Shown here: one piece after another, positions 12,060 through 23,057 of the stretch
Numbering within the stretch: the first letter of the stretch is position 1
How the letters are laid out: each line of letters starts with the position of its first letter
Source of the DNA: Lonicera japonica
Taxonomy: Eukaryota > Streptophyta > Magnoliopsida > Dipsacales > Caprifoliaceae
DNA: 64,000 nucleotides
Direction: 5' to 3'
Assembly (NCBI GenBank): GCA_021464415.1
Contig: CM038468.1
Span: 42,781,001-42,845,000 of the forward strand
The notes under the pieces: model-generated
What the model was told of the DNA's origin: nothing
Database searches by the model: none
The model's input: only the letters and a program-made list of their open reading frames with translations
Position numbers and translations under genes: made by a program

Positions 12060-12258
12060 ATTGTTTTTTAGCACCTTCTGGTTGTTGTTCTGGTTGTAGT
12101 ACTAAATGCATTTAGTACCTTCTGGTTGTTGTTCAGAATGTGCTAAATGCATTTAGCACCTTCTGAACAACAACAAGAAGGTGCTAAATGCATTTAGCAC
12201 CAACCAGAAGAGCAACTGAACCACAACCAGAAGGGCAACCGAACCACAACCAGAAGGT
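12060..12258. repeat. Palindrome array, left part in copy A
   Basis: Three cores made of GGTGCTAAATG (or AGTACTAAATG) directly followed by the inverse complement, separated by spacers related to TTCTGGTTGTTGTTC and its complement. Imperfect spacer copies (ACCACAACCAGAAGG) continue up to the viral junction at 12258/12259. Confidence 0.85.
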
Positions 12259-12320
12259 GCAATTGAGAAGAGTGAGTACTCTAAGTACGCCACTACTGTT
12301 GAAAAGCCGTTACCAGCTAT
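12259..12320 (+). repeat. 62-bp direct repeat, copy 1
   Basis: These are the first 62 bases of the viral segment. They recur at 13477-13538 with two differences, in the same reading frame. The 3' continuations after the two copies are unrelated. Confidence 0.9.
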
Positions 12321-13476
12321 TTATGTTCCTAGGCAGCTTACACGCCTAGAACTAATCAAGCTGTTACCTGAAGCTTGGGTCACTTCTTATGAATCCCTTC
12401 ATGAGCAATCAAATGTTGAATCTGTTCAGCAAACAGATCCCACATACATCCGTCGTCCTGGCAAACAGATAAAGATGCGTTTTGACAACAAAAAACCTTC
12501 TCCACAACAAAATCCTTTCCGAACTGAACTTAACATGTTGGAACCTATTGTTAGGTTACCTATTGATCCCCTTTTGAAGAATGAGCCAATGGCTATTCTT
12601 TACTTTGATATGAAAGGAAACCATGTTTTTCAATTAAATGACGAAAATGGTCACATATGGTATGATACATGCTATTGTGATGCATGTGAAGAACTAGCTT
12701 ATGAAGCAGAGCTAGATCCTAAAGAATTGAAGAGGTACATAAAGAAAAAGGCTGGAAAATCCCTGAATTCTCAGAAACTTCTCCAAGAACGTTACGATGC
12801 AGGTGATCGTACCGTTGGTCTTCTCGAAGAACCATCAGGCAAGTTTGATTACTTTGTCACTTATGGTAATCCCCCTTTGCCAACTCCTCATCCAGAAGAA
12901 AGTTCTTGTCAACCTCCACCGCCTTTACCTCTATTTACACCTCCTCAACAACCACCACAACGCTTATCTCCATATGCCCAAAAGGCTCTCAAAGCTTTAA
13001 ACAGACTATACAAGCAACCATCCATGTACCAAAAACCCCCTAAGCCATTACAGCCTGAACCCATCTTATGTTACATGCTCTCACTAGAAGAAAACTCATT
13101 TCCTCCTTCTGATGACTTTGATAATCTCACCCAGCATACCACTCACCATTGAAAAATTTCCAATCCTACAACCGTTGGTTCTGATAGACAAGTCAAAAAA
13201 GTTACGGCAGCTAAAGCAGCTTTGAATTGGCAAGCAGAAAATGCTATTGCCCATAATCAAGTTATTTCTCAAATTGCATTGAGCACTAAGCGCCTTGAAG
13301 CAAAAGTTTCTTCCTTTTCAAATATGGATAAAGCAATTGCAGATCTCAAGATGAGGATTAAAACACTCAATGAACAAATACAGTATATGGATACCACCGT
13401 TCATGATTTTGCAGCCACTGCTAATTTCTTTGCAGATAAAGAAAGAGAAAATAAAGCTCTCAAAGCTTAGCTTCAA

Positions 13477-13538
13477 GCAATTGAGAAGAGTGAGTACTCT
13501 AAGTACGCCACTACTGTTGAAAAACCATTACCAGCTAT
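13477..13538 (+). repeat. 62-bp direct repeat, copy 2
   Basis: Internal copy of the repeat at 12259-12320. It follows the coiled-coil region in frame after the stop at 13468. Here the repeat is embedded in continuous viral coding sequence on both sides, so this is probably the original position. Confidence 0.9.
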
Positions 13539-15148
13539 GTTCTATCCAAAAGATCACAATCCATCTCTTGGTGTCCAAGATTCTATGACATGATTCCTCA
13601 ATCCTAATAGTATCAATCTCTAGGATGAACCTCCTAAGAGAAGATTACCTCCTTGAGCATCACCCACTCCTAAACCATAAACTCCCAAGCCAACTTACCA
13701 TCCTCAAAGACCAAATTACCCTCGATTTCGTGGTCCTACACCCGAATATCAACTTCTAGACATTGACCCATATGGTGCCACCAAAAAGGTCATTCCACTT
13801 CCCCCCACAGCTAGAGAAGCCAGAGGTCTCTCAATTAGAGAACCTACACCCCAAATCTCAAAAACTTTACCAACTTCGCAACCAGAAGCCTATTATAAAC
13901 CTCCCGAAGTTTCTGACATTATCCAAGGTGCTTCCACTAAGCCAATGGATATGTTTACCGTTGAAATCCATGAAAATCAACTAGTAAACCAAATATCCTC
14001 ATTTCTTCGTGCCCTTGCTTTCCTTGATAGACAGCAAGTCAAAGCCACTTCTGAAGATCTCTTATCCTCTTTTGAAGAGCTCTATTCAACCCAACCTTTT
14101 GGAACTACCCCACAAGAAAGCACCACTGAGCATATGGTTGAAGACCCTCCAGAGCTAAATGTCACAAATCCAAATCCAGGAACCCCAGCTCAAACAAATG
14201 CCCATGATAATCATGTTTGTTTTACTATTGATGACATTAAGCCAAAATTTTGGCGTGATAGATTCTTTCAGTTGAATGCCTGGATGACAGTAGATAATGA
14301 AAACTATGATCTCAAATCAGTCATTAAACGTTTCCTCGCTAGACTCGTTGGACGTTTAAGAAATTGGTATGAAGCGATAGGTCCATATCAACAGTTGCAG
14401 TTTCAACAGATTACTACTATAGATATTTTCTTGGGTACCATCTATACTGAGTTTGTTGGTACTCCAACCAAACACGTTGACATTGAACGTACTGAATTCA
14501 TAGGAATGAAGTGATACTCCCGTAAAGATGATGATCTTGAACGCCATTATGACCGTATGTCAAAACAGTTTTATGCCATTGGCGGCATTGATGACGTAAA
14601 TTTGAAGCAGGTATTTCTCCAGTCTTTCCCAGATGCATTGGTTACTGAAGCTGAAAAGTTGTTCAAAATTCAAAATCTCGCTCTCAAAGATCTCTCGATT
14701 GGAAGAGTTTATGAACATCTTACGAATTCAATTGAGCGCATATGCAATCAAAAGAAACTCTTTGAAGACATGGAAAAAACCAGCAAAATGCTCCCTTCTG
14801 CTTGTAATAAAGATCATTGGAAGATCAAATGCAAAGGTAAATACAGTGCCTGTGATTGTTCCAAGCACAAAAAACATCATAAAAGGCATAAAGGACGTCG
14901 TCATTCCTCTCATTCTTCTTCAGATACATTTGCAAAACCTTGGAAACAGAAGAAATCCAAGAAAAAGTCATTTAAAGGCAAGAAAATTTTCAAGTTTGTC
15001 AAGAAAAAGAATTTTCGTGGCAAAAAATCAGATAAGTGTTTTATATGCAAGAAATCCGGTCACTATGCTAAAAACTGTCCAAATACAGAAAAAAGAACTC
15101 AATTCATGGCGTTATTCCACAAGCTAGCACCGGATATTCAAGAATGAT

Positions 15149-15312
15149 TGTTGTCCAGGTGGTGCTAAATACGTTTAGCACCTTCTGCTTACTGTCCCGA
15201 ATGTGCTAAATGTGTTTAACACCTTCTGGTTGCTGTTTAGAAGGTGCTAAACGCATTTAGCACCTTCTGCTTGCTAACCAGAAGGTGCTAAACGCATTTA
15301 GCTCCTTCTGCT
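15149..15312. repeat. Palindrome array, right part in copy A
   Basis: Four decayed cores of the same type (variants with ATACGT, ATGTGT and ACGCAT centres) with TTCTGCTT-type spacers. It begins two bases after the viral stop codon, so the viral insert abuts array sequence on both sides. Confidence 0.85.
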
Positions 15313-15462
15313 TGATGTTATTGTCATAATGAGACGTGAGATGTTATAAGAAAGGGGTATTAATGTCTTTTTTGTACAAGATCTTTAATTTACGCGGCTA
15401 ATTTTTAAGTATCCTTTATAATTATGTTATTATTAGAATGAGCCCTTATGCCTAATTGGCTC

Positions 15463-16480
15463 AAAAAACTTTTTAAGCATAAGATGCAATTTATGTAGAG
15501 ACGTCCTTTACATGACTTAATTATATTTATAGCACATATCATAGTATGAGACTGATTTTAAAATATCAAAAGTTGAGTTAAGATGAATAAAAGTGATATA
15601 TGAATTTATTTATTTTTAAATAAATACAAATAAAATATTGGAGTGAACTAAAACTAAAGTAAATTATAAAATAGTTGAGTTTTTATGCTATTCATGTTCA
15701 TCTCCAATCTTTTGTAGTAACTTATACATATTTGTGCAACATATGTAATTAATAATCTAGAGACATAATATCATTATTTGTTGTGTTAACTTTTTTTTTT
15801 TAAATTTAATCTTTATATTTTTGTTGTTTTCAAACACCATTCTTAATAAAAATGTTCTTTTAAAATATAGTATTTATATATTTAACTATTATATTTGAAA
15901 GGTTTTAATGATTGGCCCACAAATAAAAGGTCACTTAAGATTTCTTAACAACTCCACGAATGTATACCAAAACCATTTCGTTCGATCAAACACATCAACC
16001 ATTTCACAAGACTTAGCTGATTATCATAATTTTTGATAATATTTGCTGATGACATTTGTATTTACATTATAGGATGGGCCATTCAATACCAACTTAGTAA
16101 GTTAGTTTATAACAGACATAAAGACAGAAGAATGATTGGAGGATGAGTTGCTATACAAATTAATCATTTTTTTATGTGCAAATAGAGTTATTAATGTCGA
16201 TAAGTATTAAAACAGCTATAATTTTGAAGTAGTATCCAAATTTACTATAATTTATCTTGTAAAAAACCCTAATGTAAACTCTATCATAAATTTAACTATT
16301 ATATTTAAAAGGACTTATTGTTTGGCCCACACTTGAAAGTCATGTTAGGTGTCTTAACAAGCTCACCTATGCTAACTAAAACCGTCTTGGCCTGTCAAGC
16401 TAATTATCACAAATGATAGACTTTGTATTTACAATATGAGATGGACTATTCAATACCAACTTCATATGTCAGCTAAGAGA
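15463..16480. other. AT-rich intergenic sequence, first unit of a degenerate duplication
   Basis: The interval from about 15886 (TAACTATTATATTTGAAAGG then ATTGGCCCACA) resembles the interval from about 16287 (TAACTATTATATTTAAAAGG then TTGGCCCACA), with matching CTTAACAA and ACTAAAACC segments. This indicates an old direct duplication about 400 bases apart. No coding sequence recognised. Confidence 0.45.
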
Positions 16481-16488
16481 CAGAAAAA

Positions 16489-16711
16489 TGCTGAGTTGGA
16501 AGATTAGTGATTGTGGAGATCAATGACTTTTGCATGTGCGAACAGGGTTATCACTTAGAATCGAGTAGTTCTCATATATAGGCAAAAATCATCCTAAAAA
16601 CGCTGAGTTGGATGATTATTCACCGTGGAAATCAATGACTTTTGCATGTGCGAACAAGGTTATCACTCAAAATCGAGTAGTTCTCATATATAGGCAAAAA
16701 TTATTCATGTT
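16489..16711. repeat. Tandem duplication of about 110 bp
   Basis: Two adjacent copies run from CTGAGTTGGAAGATTAGTGA (about 16485) and CTGAGTTGGATGATTATTCA (about 16603) to the shared end CTCATATATAGGCAAAAA. They keep ATGACTTTTGCATGTGCGAA in common and differ at few positions. A third, strongly diverged copy lies near 16140. Confidence 0.75.
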
Positions 16712-17284
16712 ATTTAAAACCCGAGACAATATTGACATTATGACCTTTTGCCAAGTCTATTCATGGATGTTAACGTGGTGTCAATTAGTAATAGAGAATC
16801 GAAACAAGTGCGTAGCAAGTGTATCTTTCCTTATTTTCCTTTATCCCACATAGGAAGGATATGAAACCTTGAATGAGTTCTTATAATTTTTTCTCTTGGG
16901 TTTAGACCCTAAGGGCATCCAAGTTTTATGTGATTGGGTGAAGACTTAAATGAGTGTGGTTTACCACGCACGCTAACTGATCGACCCAACCTAAGCTTGG
17001 ACTTACTTTGTGTAAAATATATCAAAAACCCTCCAGTACACTTCTCGATCGAATTGACCAACGTTAAATTTTTTTTCACTTTTTATATATCTTGAGGACA
17101 GCGTGGCATTTTCAAAATTGTGTGCACAATTTTAAGCAAAGCCATAAAACGTCTTAAAAAAAGCGAAATAATCCATGACTTAAGTATTGTTTTTTCGCAG
17201 TTTCATTTCCAATAAAGCCGTGCAATGCATGGCTAACAAACTTTTTGGGTAATAAAGGCACCTGTGCCTTCATCTCAATTACTA
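16712..17284. other. Intergenic sequence without recognised features
   Basis: Short open frames here have no recognisable domain. No repeat symmetry found. Confidence 0.45.
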
Positions 17285-17287
17285 TAA

Positions 17288-17711
17288 GAGCATTTCCAAT
17301 GGGGTTATATAAAATTATTGTGTAAATTTTACATGGCAAGTGAGTTTTACACAAAAAATTTATACGGACCTATTTACTCTCCAATAACCAATATTAATAC
17401 TCGTGTAAAAAGAATTGGTCCAATAAAAAATAACCACCTAAAGAACAAGAAACTACACAAATAAAGAGAGAGAATGAGTGGGTGGAAAGAGAATGTGAGT
17501 GGTGTGATTAAGTTAATGAGGAGAGATAATCCTACTTAGCTGTGTAAATTTGATGTGCAAATTTGATGTGCAAAATACATAGCCATTATACACAAAAGCT
17601 TAGTTGGCATTGATTTTACACAAACATTCGAGCAACAAAAAAATTACACAATGTATAAATTTCACACAATACTAAATTGGCTATTTTTACACAGTTCCAT
17701 TGAAGATGCTC
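17288..17711. mobile_element. PIF/Harbinger-like MITE, TAA target duplication
   Basis: The left end reads GAGCATTTCCAATGGGGTTA and the right end, read inward, GAGCATCTTCAATGGAACTG: a terminal inverted repeat of about 20 bases. TAA flanks both ends (17285-17287 and 17712-17714), the 3-base target expected for PIF/Harbinger. It has no coding capacity. Subterminal parts repeat motifs such as TGTGTAAATTT and its complement. Confidence 0.8.
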
Positions 17712-17714
17712 TAA

Positions 17715-18205
17715 CCATTTTTAACACCACAAATTTTATTAATAATGCACGCCGCCTAGAAAGACATCTTTTTTTTAGATTTCTTATGTTGTCCTTGCAT
17801 TTATTTTTTAAATACAAACATTAAAGTAAGGCTTGAACTTGCGTATTCTTTGTTAGAAAAACATCAGTTCTGCATTCATTGCATAATTTCAGTTTGATTT
17901 AAATGTATGCGCGCATAGAAAAATTTAAGTGTCTAGTTTTATATTATATATGTCAACGCTTCTCATTTATACTTATTTTTATTATTTATTTTCCAAGATA
18001 ACTAGCCACCCTCTGGCATTGCTCCTGCGTCGGAGAGGGGGCTTAAACGCTCTTATTTTAGCATTAAATCAACTTTTAACATACTGCTGAGGACTTTATT
18101 TATTTATAATACATTGTTTTACAAAGTTATGATTTATGAAATAAAACAAAATTAGGTATAAGCTTTTTCTTTTTGACACGGAAAAAACTTTCATCATTAG
18201 TGTAA
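17715..18205. other. Intergenic sequence without recognised features
   Basis: AT-rich. Nothing supported. Confidence 0.45.
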
Positions 18206-18563
18206 GAGGTTGTTTTGCCCACTTAAATTTAAAATTTTGGTTTCAAAGTTGTTTGTTTGCCAAAAAAGTTAAGTGGTTTGCCACTTAAAACTGAAAATTT
18301 GTATCAAAAAATTTAAGTGGCAAATTGATCACTTAAATCTGAAAACTCAAAACATCCTATTGTAAAATACCTATTTTACTACCATCTTCAAAACTTAAAA
18401 CACCCTCTTTAAAATATTTAATAAGAGCAAAATTGTTATATTAAAAAACATCAATGTTCAGATGTGTTATATTCAAACAAACATCATTTTTTCAGATGCA
18501 ATTTTCAAAATTAAATAAACAAATTTTTAATTTCAATTTTCAATTGTTTTATCAAATGTCACC
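18206..18563 (+). mobile_element. MITE, family shared with TPR intron 1
   Basis: The sequence aligns along its length with the reverse complement of 28391-28762. Shared stretches include GTTGTTTGTTTGCC, TTTGCCACTTAAA, CCTATT-TAAAATACC, AAAATTGTTATATTAAAAAA and CAGATGTGTTATATTCAAAC. It is non-coding. The exact ends and target duplication could not be fixed. Confidence 0.65.
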
Positions 18564-19180
18564 TAAGTATACGCATATTTAGAAAACCGGTACTTTTGAT
18601 AATAAATCTATGGGTTGCAAACTACAACATAAAAAACATTATTTAAAAAAAAGTGAACGCAAATCTATTTTTCCATGTTTTCAATTAGTTAAGAGTCACC
18701 ACTCAGAAATTGGAAACAGAAGGTGGAATATGAGTGAGTTCCTGTATCGTGTAAGAAATATAATAAAAATAGTAGTGCAAAAACAGGGTGGTGAAGGGAC
18801 CAATAAGTCAAAAAATTAATTTGTAAATAAAAAGGGTGGTAATTATTTAATTTAATAGTATATATATAAAATGGGAGAAGTAGAATTATTAAATGTTTTT
18901 TTTGCTCAAATCTTGCCATGGGTTATTTGTTATTTTAGTATTTAATTGTATATCTATATTACTTTATTTTTAGTTGTTCTCCATTATGTCATTTATTCTT
19001 TAATTTTTTAATTATTTAATTTTCTCTTTTTTTTATTTTCCTCAATCCTTTAATTAGAAAATAAGACTTCATTGTGTGATTAATTAGTTATCTATGATTT
19101 GTGATCATTTTATATTTTAATGAATTAAACGGATAAATATAGCATGTTTGAGATTAATATTTAAAATTAATTTACATCCT
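18564..19180. other. AT-rich intergenic sequence
   Basis: Nothing recognisable up to the 9-base duplication that precedes the Mutator-like copy B. Confidence 0.5.
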
Positions 19181-19189
19181 TAATAGTTA

Positions 19190-20681
19190 GAGGCAATTGA
19201 GCATAAGGACTTATTCTAATAATAACATAATTATAAAGGACATTTATAAATTAGGAGTGTAATTTAAGGACACTGCACAAAAAAGACATTAATGCCCATT
19301 TCTTATTCAAGTAATAACACAAATGAGCATTATTAGTACGAGAATAGGAGAAAACCTTCTGCCTATGACTTAGAGGCCAACTGCACCTTCTCTCATTTAA
19401 TGAAAATTGAATAGTAGACGGTGAGAATGGATTAATAATTATAGAATTGTTTTTATTAACAGTAGTGAGGGACATGGTGCTAAATGCATTTAGCACCACT
19501 TGGACAGCAACCAGAAGGTGCTACCACCTGGACAACAAAATCAAAAGGTGCTAAATGCATTTAGCACCACCTGACAGCAACCAGAAGGTGCTAAATGCAT
19601 TTAGCACCACATGGACAACAAAACCAAAATGTACTAAATGCATTTAGCACCACCTGACAGCAACCAGAAGGTGCTAAATGCATTTAGCACCACCTGGACA
19701 ACAAAATTAGAAGGTGCTAAATGCATTTAGCACCACCTAACAGCAGGACAACAAAACCAGAAGGTGCTAAATGCATTTAGCACCACCTGAACAACAATCA
19801 GAAAGTGTGGACAACAAAATCAGAAGTTGCTAAATGCATTTAGTACCACCTGGACAACAACCAGAATGTGCTAAATGCATTTAGCACTACTTAGACAATA
19901 ACCAAAAGGTGTTAAAATGATTTTAGCACCATTACAAAACATAGAATAACAAAATTAATGAAATTAACATCCACTCTATTTATATATATGTATGTATATA
20001 TAAATGGATCGACGTAGGGTTCGTAAAAAAAAAAAGAGGAACGATCATATTTTTTTTTTAAATCCCGCTGGGCTCTCGAAATTGATCGATTTTGATAGCA
20101 AAACGACATCTGATCGTCTTGATTTTTTGCGTAATAATAGTAACTTTGTCTTCCGAACAGCATATCCAAAAATCAGCCAAATCTAATTGTTCGATCAAAA
20201 GTTATATTTGTTTTACGATTGTACCTATAAAAAATAAGAAAAAAAAAAGGAAGAAGAAGAAGATAATGATGATGAGATTTGTTGAATGAATGAATTTTGG
20301 TGCTTCAGAAAGAAGCTTGTCATATGTAGCTTTGTCGAAAAGCACCATGTCGTTCACTTTCTCTTTTTACTTCCCTTTGCTCCATTTCTTCATCTTCTGT
20401 TTCCCTCCCCCAGATTTGGCGAGCTTGGACGATAGTGGAGGTGCTTTATTCTTCTTGGGATCCATATGAGATCTGGGGCTTTCAGTATGTATATTCATTT
20501 ATATTAAGGGTATATTTGTCAATCAACATTTATCATTTTCCTTAAAATAAATTAGTATTATGAAAAGTGTCCTTATTGTAAAATCAAATTATGAAATTAG
20601 TATTATTTTCCTTTATTAAACATGAGTTCGTCCTTAGAGTTATAAAACATTACGAAGCGAGGCCCTATAACCTATTATCTC
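19190..20681 (-). mobile_element. Mutator-like element copy B, no viral segment
   Basis: This 1492-base copy lies opposite in orientation to copy A. Its minus-strand start GAGATAATAGGTTATAGGGC matches copy A's left end. Its plus-strand left edge GAGGCAATTGAGCATAAGGA matches the complement of copy A's right end. TAATAGTTA (19181-19189) and TAATAATTA (20682-20690) flank it, a 9-base target duplication with one mismatch, as expected for Mutator-like elements. The left-body sequence of copy A (11530-12050) is found here, inverted, at 19930-20480. A continuous palindrome array (19470-19930) occupies the place where copy A has its array plus the viral insert. It is non-coding. Confidence 0.85.
19470..19930. 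repeat. Array of 22-bp palindromes
   Basis: Nine cores consist of GGTGCTAAATG followed at once by CATTTAGCACC, most of them perfect, plus one degenerate tenth copy. Centre-to-centre spacing is about 40-65 bases. Spacers are variants of ACCTGGACAACAAAACCAGA or ACCTGACAGCAACCAGA. Each core could form a short hairpin or bind a dimeric protein. Confidence 0.95.
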
Positions 20682-20816
20682 TAATAATTATAATTTGTAT
20701 TTTTTTTACCTTATAATAAATTTCATTATCCATCAATAATATATTAAATATCGCATGTGCATCACACAAGTAACACACTAGTAATTGTTAAAGATAAAGA
20801 GTACTACTCATGTTAG

Positions 20817-21161
20817 CAGTGGCGGATCTAGGGGGACCCGGGGGGCGGGCCGGCCGGGTTCCCCCGAGATATTTTAAACCCCCATTAGTATTAGTATTTT
20901 TTTTTATATAAATATAGTTATTGGCACTCTTTAAATAAAATTATGTATTTTTATTTTGTTATAAATTTTTTTATTTCTAAAAATTATTTTAAAGTGTTAA
21001 TTTTTTTTATGGAGTGTCAATAGTTATACCCATTATTATTTATATTATAAGTATTCAATAAATTTAAGTGGTTGTGGTTCTTCTTAATAAATTTATAAAG
21101 TATCATATTTTTTATATTGTATTTTGGCCCTCCCGTACTCCAAATCCTGGATCCGCCACTG
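20817..21161. mobile_element. hAT-type MITE with perfect 8-bp duplication
   Basis: The left end is CAGTGGCGGATCTAGG and the right end, read inward, CAGTGGCGGATCCAGG: a 16-base terminal inverted repeat with one mismatch. CATGTTAG occurs exactly at 20809-20816 and 21162-21169. An 8-base duplication with a CAG-type end indicates the hAT superfamily. The element is 345 bases and non-coding. A second, older copy is at 46065-46392. Confidence 0.9.
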
Positions 21162-21169
21162 CATGTTAG

Positions 21170-23049
21170 CAATATGTTTGTCACATTGGATGATGGCAAG
21201 GAGTCGTCTTCTCTTTAGAGACTGGCTGGGTAAAAAGAAAAGATAAAATTGATAAGCAGGGATTTTACGCAAACACAAATTAAAAAATATGCACTTATTT
21301 TAGGAAAATATTATTCCTTAATTTTTTTTTCAAAAAACATTTTCATGGATAAGTTTTTTACCCATGTTCATATATATATATATATATTGACTGGTTCTAA
21401 AGAGGATAATTATGTCTCTTAAGAAAAATAAATACCGTACTGTCCATTTTGAGGGCAAAATATATGCATTTTTTTTTATGAAACTTGGTGTAGATAATAT
21501 TTATAATAAGTAGATTGTTTCCATTAAATTTTATCAAAAGATGCAAGTTGAAAATTAGTGAGATGCTCCTTTAAATTTCAATCTAAATTGAACATATATA
21601 ACTTTTCATTAAACATACTTGCAACTTGAATTTTTCAGTAATTTTTTTGTGGAAACAATCCACTATATCTCCACAAAAAGAAAAATTTATAACATTTCCC
21701 GCTAGTCTACTGTTGACTCTCTCTCTCTCTCTCTCTCTCCAACTATTGTTGAATACCCATTAAATCTTTTTCCAAGAAAAAAATTATTCTCTCTTCTTTC
21801 AAGGTTTATGTCTATTTTTTTGTGATACATTTTTAATCCTCAAAAAAGTTACATGAAATTTTTAATATAATTATTTACGTGATAATGTAAGAAGTGGCCT
21901 TATTTTAAATTTTCGCACAGGCCCTCCAAATCAAAGGAACAACCCTGTAGATTATTATATGAGTTACACGGATTCTTGTTATAATCATAAACACGTTTAA
22001 TTTAAACAAGTTATTATCATACTACGAGAGTTGAACCATACCCAATCCATTTATTAATCATATTAAGTGAGTCAATATGATTATGACACTAATCTTTAGG
22101 CTTAACCTTAACTTTCAAGTTTAGTGTTGGGTTCGAGTTGTGCTCTTGTGTTGCCACCCCTACCTTAAATTAGAAGTAACACTTTATCACTTGATTACAT
22201 GACACATGTGCTTCCAATTATTAATCACAACTAGGGGTGTTCATCAGAAATAATAGATCTAAATACCATTATTTGGAAAAAAAAAAATTAAAAATTTCAG
22301 TTTTTCTAATACCTTCCAATTCTAATTCAATTTTTTTTGGAAATTCAAAAAAAAAGTTTCAAAATCGAAAATTCAGAATAATTGAAATTTTCCAATTTCT
22401 TTAAAATTTTGACATAACTTCAACATCATTTAAAAAAGTAGATGATGAATTGTTATTTTTTTTTTAATGAACCATATTGCAATAATCCACCACCACAAAA
22501 ACGACATGCTATTGTCATTATTAGAAGTTTAATTATACAACAGAACCTTAAATACTAATTATTATTCGTTCATACATTATTATTAAAGATAAGAGTTTAA
22601 CGAATGTACTAAATCTCATATCAAAAAAATAAGTTGTATAATTGTCTAAGTTAAAATTAATATTTTTTTATTAGAAAGTACTTAAAAGTTCAAGTTTTAC
22701 TTTAAGTTTAGATGAATTAAAAGACTACTTAAAATATAAATACAAAACTACATATACACCAATACTATAGTGTTGTTTTGAGTTGAGTTTTTAAAATTTG
22801 GTATTTGGTAGAATTTGGAAGTATGTTGAAAAGTGAATTTGGTTTTTGTTTGAGTTTTTTTCAATCAACTAAAAAATCTCATAATTTTTTTTAAAAAAAA
22901 TAGTCACAATGGATCTTATTTTATAGATCTCAACGACGAGTATGTTTCAAATATATATTTTTTATCTAATTTTGATTTTTGGATTTAAAGTTATGGCGTT
23001 TTAAAATAAATTAGAGAGAGAAAATAAAGTGAAATAAATTTTAGTAAGT
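21170..23049. other. Intergenic sequence with possible hAT ends and (CT)n tract
   Basis: A CT microsatellite lies at about 21717-21740. TTGCCACCCCTA (22152-22163) and TAGGGGTGTTCATC (about 22233) look like a right and a left hAT-type end, but I found no partner end or duplication for either. Nothing else is recognised. Confidence 0.4.
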
Positions 23050-23057
23050 GTAAAAGT

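Larger units (their letters stand above)
12259..15147 (+). pseudogene. Endogenous pararetrovirus capsid region (Caulimoviridae-like)
   Basis: One frame runs for 963 codons without a frameshift, broken by seven stops (13150, 13468, 13591, 13621, 13654, 13678, 14512) before a final TGA at 15145. In order it has a conserved-looking N-terminal part (12300-12860), a proline-rich linker (12860-13080), a heptad-like coiled-coil region (13222-13470), and a caulimovirid capsid-like domain from about 14210. That domain has the tryptophan-rich segment, the FLGTIY motif, and the segment ending near a conserved cysteine at about 14750. A lysine-rich tail with a CCHC zinc knuckle (C-x2-C-x4-H-x4-C, 15037-15078) closes it. 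The capsid-plus-knuckle order matches petuvirus/florendovirus-type endogenous viruses better than gypsy gag. Movement protein, protease, reverse transcriptase and RNase H are absent. Assignment rests on motif recognition. A distant LTR-element gag is the alternative. Confidence 0.75.
11339..15462 (+). mobile_element. Mutator-like element copy A, carrying a pararetrovirus segment
   Basis: The left end starts GAGATAATGGGTTATAAGGC, sharing the GAGATAAT start of classical Mu termini. The right end, read inward, starts GAGCCAATTAGGCATAAGGG. The two ends match imperfectly over about 50 bases. The boundaries are confirmed by a second family member at 19190-20681 whose ends align base for base. Flanking 9-mers are AAAAAAGAA and AAAAAACTT, only 6/9 identical, so the target duplication is unproven. 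The interior holds the family's left body (11339-12060), a palindrome array split in two (12060-12258 and 15149-15312) and, between the two halves, a 2.9 kb viral coding segment. No transposase is present, so the copy is non-autonomous. Carrying foreign coding sequence is characteristic of Pack-type Mutator-like elements. Confidence 0.7.

Noticed and set aside
12259..15147. Ty3/gypsy gag as the identity of the element A reading frame
   Set aside because: The capsid-core motifs, coiled-coil segment and lysine-rich tail before a single CCHC knuckle fit Caulimoviridae better. Kept as the alternative in the entry.
19470..19930. CRISPR-like array (regular short repeats and spacers)
   Set aside because: Spacers are related to each other, cores are palindromes inside a transposon, and the genome is a plant nuclear one.
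11339..20681. One 9.3 kb transposon with ~1 kb terminal inverted repeats, because the two outer regions are inverted copies
   Set aside because: The inner edges also match (15149-15462 with the inverse of 19190-19500), and 19190-20681 has its own 9-base duplication. Two separate insertions of one family explain it better.
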